Position numbers and translations under genes: made by a program
Shown here: piece by piece, positions 56,359-64,000 of the stretch
Position numbering within the stretch: the first letter of the stretch is position 1
Layout: each line of letters starts with the position of its first letter
The notes under the pieces: model-generated
The model's database searches: none
What the model saw: only the letters and a program-made list of their open reading frames with translations
Told to the model about the DNA's origin: nothing
Assembly (NCBI GenBank): GCA_905221615.1
Contig: CAJNDT010001010.1
Span: forward strand, 37,255 to 101,254
Length of the DNA stretch: 64,000 nucleotides
Direction of reading: 5' to 3'
Source: Symbiodinium sp. CCMP2592
Taxonomy: Eukaryota > Sar > Dinophyceae > Suessiales > Symbiodiniaceae

Positions 56359-58359
56359 TCACGACCCAGGCTTCTGGCGACTATTACGGTGTCATCTCCC
56401 GTGCAGGCACGGCTTCGGACTTGGGGCTTGATGGGCTCAGGGTTTAGGGTTTCGGGTTCGGGGTTTAGGGTTTAGGGTTTAGGGTTCAGGGTTTATAGAA
56501 ATTGTTAAGGGTTTGGGTGCCAAAAACATTTTGGGCGAAACGTTTTGAGCAGGTGCAGGTTTTCTGACCGAAGCCTGATTCTGGATTCAACGCGCAAGGT
56601 ATCTCGACATTGCCAGCGTTTGCTCGGGACGCTTTGGTCAAAACTTATTGGCACCCAGACCCTTAACTGCCAGCCCCCCCCAGCCCCGGCCCTTGCCCCA
56701 AGGTGCAGCCCAGCTCCAGCCCCTAGCCCAGCACCGAGGCCCCTCTCAAAAAATTCAAAATGTGGCCGACAGAGGAAATGTGCTTGGGCTGGCTGGGGCT
56801 GGCAGGGGCCGGGGGACTGGCTGGCTGGCTGGCTGGGGTGGGGTGTGGGGCTGGGCTGGGCTGGCTGAGGGCGCAGTTTTGTGAATTTTGGGATTGGAAC
56901 CTGCTTTGAAATTTTGCAGAGTTTTGTAACTGGAACCTTGTTTGGAATTGGGAAAGTTTTATGACTGGAACCTGGTTTGGGGCTGGGTTGGGCTTGAAAG
57001 TGACGGTTTAGGGAGCTCAACACCAGCAGCGACAAGCAATTTCTATTTATTTCTTTCTTGAGGGTTTAGGGTTCAGGGTCAGGGTTTAGGGTTTAGGGGC
57101 TTAACCGGCGGACGTTATGGTGGAGGAAACCCTACAGTAAACCCCGCCCCCATCTCGGTTCAAGAGGGAATTGAAGAATTCAGCCGAAGATGGTGGAAGT
57201 CAGCTGATGAGCCCAAAACTGTTGGTTAGATTTTAGGATTCTGGCTTTAGGGGTGTAGGATGATCGCAGTCCCTGCTCAAAAAAAGGGGTCTAGGATGCC
57301 CTAAATCCCAAAGCCATGTGACCGGGTTTCGTCGATTACAAGTCCTAGTTGGGCTCGCAGCCGAACGAGTCGTGTGAGAGTTTGCACTTCTGACGTGTCT
57401 AGAAGAAATCGGAGTCTTTGCATCTGCAGTCAGCTGAGGGCTTGGACTTTCACACAGGGGCCCTAATAATTGGAGCAGGGTTAGGGGGTAGGTTACTATA
57501 GGGGATATATAATTACCTAAGCTAATTTGGGGGGTGCCTTATTCTTGGTATGGACTTCGATTTTGGGAGCCAGGGGCGGTTGGGCCTTGAGCTAAAGCCC
57601 TAAGCTTGGAGGCCCTAAACCTTAATGCTTAATTCCTGACGTCCTAAGCCAGTTCAGGGATTATGTATCACCATTTATCACTCTGATTACCAGCGGAAAG
57701 CATTCAAGCAGTGTCGAGTTCAAGATAGTTGGAACGCCAGCTTGTGCCTCAGGGGGTAGGGTTTAGGGTTTGCTGCATCGTTGAACACGACAGAACCCTA
57801 GCAGGCCATCGCTACTCGCTTCGCATGCCTTTCAGAACCTAATCTTCTGGCACCCTAAAGCTTGGAGCCCCCCAAAATATCCCCAAGCTCCTTAAACCCT
57901 GAACCTTCTTGATACATATTGCAACCAACTCAACGCTGACCCGAAGGGACAGCTGTGATGCCTGCAACCCTTCGGCCGAAATTTTGGGATGAAACTGCTG
58001 TTCACCTCGCGACACTTGAGCGGGCCAGCCACGTTGAATACATGATGCTTGCTTGAGGACAACGATGAAGCTATCACTTGAAAGTCTGTGAATTGAGTTA
58101 AATTGCCTTTGAGTTGTTAAAAATGGGTTGGCACTTTGTAGCTTTCATTGATCTTGTGCTTTCTAGCTAAACCACCCTTGTGGTTTGGGGGCTGGAAGGC
58201 TGAAAGAGACATAAAGAGACTTCACCGGAGCCTGAGCTGGTGTCTTTGATTTTTGGCCGAATCATGCGCCAATCGTTGAATCTTCGATGCTGAGACACTG
58301 CCAGCTGCGAGCATCGAAATGCTAAAGCTGAAAGCCTTCAACAACCCGAACGTCCACCC
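56359..58359. other. Non-coding, low-complexity and telomere-like
   Basis: TTTAGGG runs lie at 56440-56490 and 57060-57100, CCAGCCCC/GGCTGG-type sequence at 56670-56870, and a partial family-H copy at 57451-57552. Open frames are compositional. Confidence 0.45.
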
Positions 58360-58619
58360 TAGTAGTAGGGTAGGCAACCTTTAACCTTTTTTGGGTAGTA
58401 TAGCCCCTATATAGCCCCTATATAACCAAAAAGGGTAACCTTTAGTTCCCCATGATACCCGACAAGTAGGCCACCCATTCCAAAGCCAGCAGCTTTCGAT
58501 CCTCGCACTCCTAGAGAGCTCAATACCCCTTAGTGAAGGAATATGGCTTAACTTATGTAGGGCTTCATATTATGACTTAAGCTATATTCCTTAATTAAGG
58601 GGTATTGGGCTCTCTGGGC
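58360..58619. mobile_element. Family-G copy followed by a family-D copy
   Basis: 58360-58470 (family G: GGCAACCTTTAACCTTTTTT to GATACCCGACAAGTAGG) and 58511-58619 (family D: AGAGAGCTCAATACCCC and GGGGTATTGGGCTCTCT) are separated by about 40 bp. Confidence 0.88.
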
Positions 58620-59553
58620 TTGTGGTGTAGGATAGCGATGGATAGCGTAATTCCTCTTCGTTCCACAAAACCCCGAAGCCCTACTGTCCCAAAGGATTCG
58701 GAGGTCTGAGCTGGCAAAATGCCCCCAAATCGAAACAAATAGCTCCCCAGAAGTCTTTCTTTCAAGGATGTCCGTGCCTTCTGCCTTTGATGACTTCTGC
58801 CTTTAGTTTGTTTGGAGACTTGGTACTATTTCATCGGCACATTCTTGGAAGCGTATCACCTCAACCGACCACGAACCAATCACCTCGCCTGGCTTATCTG
58901 AGTATGAGAGCCGAACCCGAAATGTCTAGGGTTCTATGGTTTAGGGCTTAGGGTTTAGGGTACCCTAAGGTGACTGAGGAAGGCTCTGCCCTAGAGCTTC
59001 GCTGCCGGCATACACTCCAATTCGTGCTTAAAAAGGGTTTAGGGTACCCCCCATGGTTTGTGCTAATCACGTTCCGGGCATTTGGAGGCCTCGCGAAGAC
59101 TGCGATGGCCTTAGAGGAGGGCATGGAGCTGGAGCCTCTCCAGGACGGCTAGCAGGGCGTTTGGGGTTTAGGGTTTTGGGGTTAAGGCTTGCCGGCACAC
59201 ACCCAAAGCCCGTGCTGAAAAGGGTTAAGGCTTTGTGAAGGTGTTAATAATAATGCGCAAAGAGCCTTTGTGAAGGTGTTAAATAATAATGCGCAAAGAG
59301 CCTTAGCAAGTTAGAGCTTGTTTACAGGATCTGGAAGCTTAGAACCGCGAAATAGACCCTGGCAGAACTCATAGGTGGAGGATACCTGTCCGGGGTTACA
59401 GGTCGAGGGAAACGAAATCAGGGTTTTGTGATGAGTTCAACATAGCACAACACAGAGCCCCTAAAGCACTTCCATGATGCTTAGTTAACTGGAAATAGTA
59501 CATAAGTTCTCGTGTGTCTTGTTTTATGAAACCACATGCGTGTATTCCCTGTG

Positions 59554-59591
<38 letters not shown>

Positions 59592-60132
59592 TATACAGGC
59601 GTTTGTTGTTAAGTAAGTTTGGTTTACAAACGCACCTTCAACTCAACAAACTCGAGTCCGGAAACACAATGGTAGTTTCACCAAATGAAGAAATCGATCC
59701 AGAAAACTTAACTATAATCCCGTCCCAGTACTGTTCTACTCTACGACCTTACTACTGCCGACCCCCCACCTCAGTAGTCAACCGTCCCGTCACGGTCCGG
59801 GGTCTGAAATCAACCGATATTGTTATTGTAGTTGTAACTGAAGGTAACGGTAATTATCAACTGCAATTATGTCGTCTCGCATTGCGTTGTGTTGTATTGC
59901 ATTGTATTGTATTCTTATGGTATGCGGTGGCATGGTAAGAGGCGAAAGGTAACGTAGAGTCGTAGAGGTAGAGGTACTGTAGTGAATGTAGTATACCGCA
60001 GTGTCATGTAATGCCATGTGACGCAATGTAACGCAGCATAATGTCGTGTAATGCAATGTAATGTAACGTATCGTAACGGAATATCATGCATGTAGCTTTA
60101 TCAACTTTTGATGAGTGCTGCTGTGGCTTCAG
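58620..60132. other. Mostly non-coding; weak exon-like frame and simple repeats
   Basis: A frame after CTAAG| at 58970 runs to TAG 59150-59152 (VTEEGSALELRCRH) and may be an exon of the gene ending at 60258. A 38-bp tandem duplication (TTTGTGAAGGTGTTAATAAT) lies at 59230-59304, (TA)n at 59551-59588, and degenerate TTGTA/AATGT pentamers at 59880-60075. Confidence 0.4.
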
Positions 60133-60258
60133 GAGGTCGCCACAGAATCTGGAGACGACTTTTCGGAGGGCTCCGAAACCGATTCGGAGAGCGACGGTGA
60201 GAGGGAAGCTTTGGGAGCAAAGTCGTGCAGGAAAGAACCATCGTTTCTACACATCTGA
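60133..60258 (+). CDS. Last exon of an unidentified gene, acidic Ser/Asp/Glu-rich tail
   Basis: After the acceptor GGCTTCAG|GAG, 41 codons run to TGA 60256-60258. The peptide has SGDDFSEGSETDSESDGERE, then a short basic stretch. Third positions and acidic composition look coding. The protein family cannot be told from this tail and upstream exons were not found. It ends 213 bp before the start of the HIR gene on the same strand, the tight head-to-tail spacing usual in dinoflagellates. Confidence 0.45.
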   Translation, partial: EVATESGDDFSEGSETDSESDGEREALGAKSCRKEPSFLHI

Positions 60259-60471
60259 CCCAAAAAGAAGGGGGCAGAGCTTTGTGTGCAGTGCAGTGAC
60301 ATGAGCAGGCGGAAGTGTGACTTGACATTCATCCACCTGCTTCGGACGGCACGGTCAGCACAGCATGGCAAGATGAAACGTCCCTGCCTGAACCGAAGCA
60401 TTTGGGTTCCCAGGAAGGTTCCGCCGTCGTTGACATTTCCAATTCCTGCGCGGGCCGAGAGCGTAGAAGCC

Positions 60472-62273
60472 ATGTCTTGCTGCTGCTGTTCGTGCATCGA
60501 CACAGGGTCCGTCGGCGTGATTCAGAAGTTCGGGGAGTACCAAGGCTTGCAAGAGCCGGGATGCAGCTGCATTTGCTGGCCGTGCACGACCGTCTCGGGT
60601 GTCTCCCTGGCCGTGAACCAACTCACCTGCAAGTCGGACTGCAAGACCAAGGATAATGTGACGGTTGTTACGGTGACGGCCGTGCAGTACCGAATCCTCA
60701 AAGATATGGTGAAGGTGGCAACATTCGACATCGCCAGCCCGCACGATCAGATCAGAGCCGAAGTGGACAACGTCTTGAGGTCTACCATGCCCACCATGAC
60801 CCTCTGCCATAGTTGGGTAACATGTTACATGTTGATGGGTACAGGGAATAAACCAGTTTTCATGTTTAATACTATCCCAACCCTGCCCACCAGGACTCTC
60901 GACGAGAGCTACGAGGCCAAAGAGAAGATGGTGGCGGAGATCTTGGAGTCCGTAAGGCAAGCCATGGGCCAATATGGGAGTTTCCGAAAATCAGGGGTAC
61001 CTTGTTTTGGGGTCCTTATAATAAGGATCCTACTATTCAAAATCTCGGGTGCTATATTGGGTTCCGTAAGGCAAGCCATGGGCCAATACGGCTATGAGAT
61101 CGTGAACGTCCTGATCACCGATATCCATCCCGAACAGTCTGTGCTCAATGCCATGAACGACACTCAGCATCTGAATTAGTAACGAATAAGAACCCTAAAC
61201 CCTAAACCGTAACAACAATGAGCTATGAACCCCTAGAACTGAAAGTTTAGGCGTTTTTGCCGGCTGAACTGGCCCCCTGCACCCCAAGCTGTTGGGGGCT
61301 CGTGAACTCCCAAGCTCTTCTTAACCCCTGAAAACCTACCCTAACTTAGCCCTCCACCCCTGAACTCCTAAACCCCCTAAACCCTACGCCCCTAAACTCC
61401 TAAACCCCTAGACCCCAAACTCGCCAGCTAAGGAAATCAACGCCTCACGGAGAATGCGCGAAGCAGCTTTTGAGAAAGGTGAGGCCGACAAGCTTCTCAA
61501 GATCAAGGCGCAGAATGGGGGTTTATCGGTTGCAGGGTTTAGGATTTTAAGGTTTCAGAGGCCCAGCTGATCGGCAGAGTCTGGGTTCAAACAAAGGTTT
61601 CAGAGGCTTGGATGCAAAAAGTGTGTCTGGGTTGGGGATAGGTTTAAGTCTGGCAGCAGTGCTGCTTCCCAGATGATTGTGTCTGCCGGGGCTGCTTCCC
61701 AGCTGATGCTAGAGTCTGGATCCAATCAGGGGTCAAAGCTTCTTAGGTCTTGGTTCTTGTGCTTTAGGGGGTTCAGGGCTCTAGACTCTTCGAGCTTGGC
61801 TGGTGTGATAGAACGTTTTTGTTCCAGTGTAGGGTTTCAGACTAGGGTTGCCGGATGTACTTGTTTTTTTTCAGGGTTGGGCTTGGTGTGGGATGCCTCT
61901 TGTCTTGTCATAGTGTGGGATGCTGACGGTGGATTCCCGGCTTGAAGCTGAGGGCTAATCTTGCCCTCGATAGTCTCTGGCCATCTAAACTTTAGGGTTT
62001 TAGGGTTTAGAGTAATCTGTTCTTGAAGCTCGTTATGTCATTCGCTGTGAGGTATCTATTCTGCACGAAGAAAGTTGTGACGAGTGCTTGCACTCCTCTG
62101 ATACCACCTCTAGGATAGTTCCTTGCCGTCCCGAGAAAAATTTCCCTGAGAACATAAAGACCCCGTTCATGCTGCTTCGATTTAAGGGATGCGTGTTGGG
62201 TTCGTGTTGATGAAAGAAAACATGTGTATGAATGAACACAAGAGCGCACGCGTGCAAACGAAAACATACACAC

Positions 62274-62306
<33 letters not shown>

Positions 62307-63189
62307 TGTTCTTTCGTTCGTTCGTCCACTCCCTCATTCAATCATGCATTCCTGCCCTTCCGAAGTGCGTGGCGAGGCCTCAGAAGCTGATGCCGAAGCC
62401 AAGCGCCTGGCCGGCGTGGGCATGGCCAACATGCGTGCGGCCATGGCGCAGGGGTTCCAAGACTCCATGAAGTTCATGAAGGTGCTGCTAATGATATATG
62501 AATACAAAAGTCTTAATTCTTAATAACAATATAGAATAAGCTCTGTATATATATATATATATACATATACAGTAAACCCCATAAAGTTGGAAACCGGACC
62601 AAGGCCAAATAGTGCCGGGATTCCCTATACATTACTCTTAAGGGTTGAGGCTACTGGGTTTCCAACTTTTGGGCTTCTACCATATACATATGCATATACC
62701 AGTGAAGGAGAGTGGCATGAACGAGAAAGAGGCGATGCACATGATGATCATGACCCAGTGCCTCCTTCTGCACACAGCGTCGCTTTTTTCCATTGCCCTG
62801 TAGCCCCCTAGGGATGGCTTTAGGGTTTAGGGTTGGCTTTAGGGTTTAGGTTTGGTTTCGGGTTTAGGTTTCTTAGGGTTTAGGGTTGGCTTAGGTTTTG
62901 AGGTTGGTTTAGGGTTTAATGTTTAGGGTTGGCTTAGGGTTTAGGGTTGGATTAGAGTTTTGGGTTGGTTTAGGGTTTAGGGGTTTCTGTTCTCTAGTTC
63001 TAAGTACCCCCGGCTTCTGCTCTGTGATGGTGGAGGTATCTGGACACCTTGAAGGAGTTTGCTGGCAGCCACGGCTCCATCGTGGTCCCTCATGGGCCCT
63101 CGGCTGTCGGAGATCTGCAATCGCAGATTCGCGAGGGTTTTCTCTCTGCTGCCGGTCAACAACAAATGAAGGGCGGCCTTTTCGGATGA
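60472..63189 (+). CDS. SPFH/Band-7 protein, hypersensitive-induced-response (HIR) type, seven exons
   Basis: HIR proteins are stomatin/prohibitin relatives that oligomerise on the inner face of membranes and organise microdomains; in plants they act in defence and ion-channel control. Exons are 60472-60797, 60894-60956, 61071-61158, 61433-61507, 62377-62481, 62708-62757 and 63036-63189. Together they give 861 nt, exactly 286 residues plus TGA, the family's usual length. Seen in order: a Cys-rich start MSCCCCSC (possible palmitoylation; no Gly2 as in plant HIR), GVIQKFGEYQG, LEPGC-like QEPGCSC, CKTKDNVTV, AVQYRI, DNVLRSTMP, LDESYEAKEK, GQYGYEIVNVLITDI, NAMNEINASRRMREA, EADAEAKRLAG, MMIMTQYLDTLKEF and VPHGPSAVGDLQSQIREG. 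Donors are GA, GC, GA, GC, GT and GT, all with AG acceptors and matching phases. Introns 1 and 2 are multiples of three without stops. Confidence 0.93.
60957..61070 (+). mobile_element. HIR intron 2 (GC-AG, 114 bp) containing a family-E fragment
   Basis: The donor TAAG|GCAAG and acceptor TAAG|G sit at the same place in two identical 26-bp copies, 60949-60974 and 61063-61088, that flank the insert. Between them lies GGGAGTTTCCGAAAATCAGG, then GGGGTCCTTATAATAAGGAT, the left end and middle of family E; the right inverted end is missing. Removing 114 bp restores the uninterrupted HIR reading frame (VRQAMGQYGYE). Confidence 0.85.
61508..62376 (+). other. HIR intron 4 (869 bp, GC-AG)
   Basis: The donor AAG|GCGCAG and acceptor GAG|GCCTCAG restore LKIK-ASEADAEAKR. 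The intron holds TTTAGGG-like fragments and a (TA)n tract at 62274-62308. Confidence 0.85.
62583..62670. repeat. Foldback inside HIR intron 5
   Basis: AAAGTTGGAAACC (62583-62595) and GGTTTCCAACTTT (62658-62670) are perfect 13-bp inverted ends. A (TA)n tract lies at 62547-62566. Single copy in this window. Confidence 0.75.
62818..62990. repeat. Telomere-like TTTAGGG array in HIR intron 6
   Basis: GGCTTTAGGGTTTAGGGTT variants fill most of intron 62758-63035 (GT-AG). Confidence 0.85.
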
Positions 63190-64000
63190 GTTTCGTTGCA
63201 ATTCCAGGTGTCGCCGGCCCGGATTAAATTCCCAAAGCGCCGCTTCACAGAATTCATCGGTCCTGGCTAAGGGTTTAGGGTCCAGCACATGGGGTCTGAG
63301 ATTGAAGGTTTGCATTTGACCTTGATCTGCAGCAAGTTTGGGTTGAAGCTGTTTGGACGTTTCAATTCGGCCTTGAATGCCGGACGATAGTACTCGGACA
63401 GCCAGGTGCGTATACTTGTTTTGCAAGCTGCCTCAGTCGAAACGGCAGGGGGTCTTTGCCACTTGAAATTCGTTTGAAATTCTGAGCTTTTGCCTCTTCG
63501 ACGAAGACCGTCGACACAAGATGGCACGATATGGCACGAATACATTATTAAAAATTGTTCTTTCGGTCTCGGGTCTGATTCTTGTTGAAGTCAGTTTCTA
63601 TCTATCCAGAGTTCAGGTTTATTTGTTGACTTTGACTATATTTTTCTTGCAACGACCGTGAGACGACCATAACATTACGCCGTGGCTTTGCGTTCCAAAC
63701 CACTCGCGAACCCATGCGTTAGATGAGAAACGAAACCCAGAGACTCCAATATCCCTTAACTAAGGAATATTCCTTAAATCATATTAGGGATCCTACTATA
63801 CTTTAAGGTATATTCCTTAATCAAGGGGTATTGGAGTCTCTGGGAAGCTTCTTACGGCCGCGGAGCGATCGGACCTCTCGTTGATCTCGTCGGTGCCTGG
63901 CCTCCAGACTTTCGGCGGCATAGGTATTGATATTGAAACGGTATCTTGTTCAACCATACGGAGGGAGGAGGGAGATAATAATTTTCTGTATTTTGTTTAA
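63190..64000. mobile_element. Downstream region with a family-D copy at 63736-63844
   Basis: 63736-63844 has CCCAGAGACTCCAATATCCC and the inverted TATTGGAGTCTCTGGG. The rest has no supported gene; the frames at 62977-63545 on the opposite strand overlap the last HIR exon and are shadows. Confidence 0.85.

Overview
The window reads as nuclear DNA of a dinoflagellate, most likely of the Suessiales/Symbiodiniaceae type. Three signs support this. Reconstructed introns use GT, GC and GA donors with AG|G acceptors. Telomere-like TTTAGGG/CCCTAAA fragments are scattered everywhere. The ankyrin protein opens with the MLRVWSVSGDELA-type leader that I associate with dinoflagellate ankyrin proteins. All genes I can support lie on the + strand. 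The species is inferred, not proven.

Layout. 1-106 is a possible last exon of an upstream gene. 620-2047 is an ankyrin-repeat protein with 12 repeats. About 3.75-12.7 kb is repeat DNA: a strand-alternating GGAGTA satellite (3.75-8.2 kb), a degenerate telomere-like array (8.57-9.10 kb), a palindrome-rich ATGGTTGAA satellite (9.10-11.02 kb), a (TA)n/(C)n tract and a 1.2-kb nested palindrome (11.5-12.7 kb).

From 14.06 to 39.43 kb I could piece together, exon by exon, a CLC chloride channel/transporter gene. Its exons are only 43-210 bp long and none stands out as an open reading frame. The chain is supported by matching splice phases and by CLC motifs in the right order: the GSG loop, GFPVGREGPT, the helix-H FEEV, the helix-N GGLTGRLFG and GAAAML. 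A large intron of this gene (16217-19740) holds an intronless, same-strand ORF with two tandem HNH-nuclease-like domains. The other introns are packed with short inverted-repeat elements.

The stretch 39.4-60 kb is mostly non-coding. It holds more inverted-repeat elements, a 2-kb foldback structure (51.25-53.21 kb) with 0.7-kb arms around a 10-bp minisatellite, and a possible small gene at 46.6-47.6 kb. At the right end an acidic last exon (60133-60258) is followed 213 bp later by a complete seven-exon SPFH/HIR (hypersensitive-induced-response, stomatin/prohibitin-like) gene, 60472-63189. Its spliced frame closes exactly at 286 codons.

At least seven families of about 100-bp, MITE-like elements recur across the window, each with its own terminal inverted repeat. 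One intron of the HIR gene contains a piece of one family between 26-bp direct repeats. This fits the introner (transposon-derived intron) picture described for dinoflagellates.
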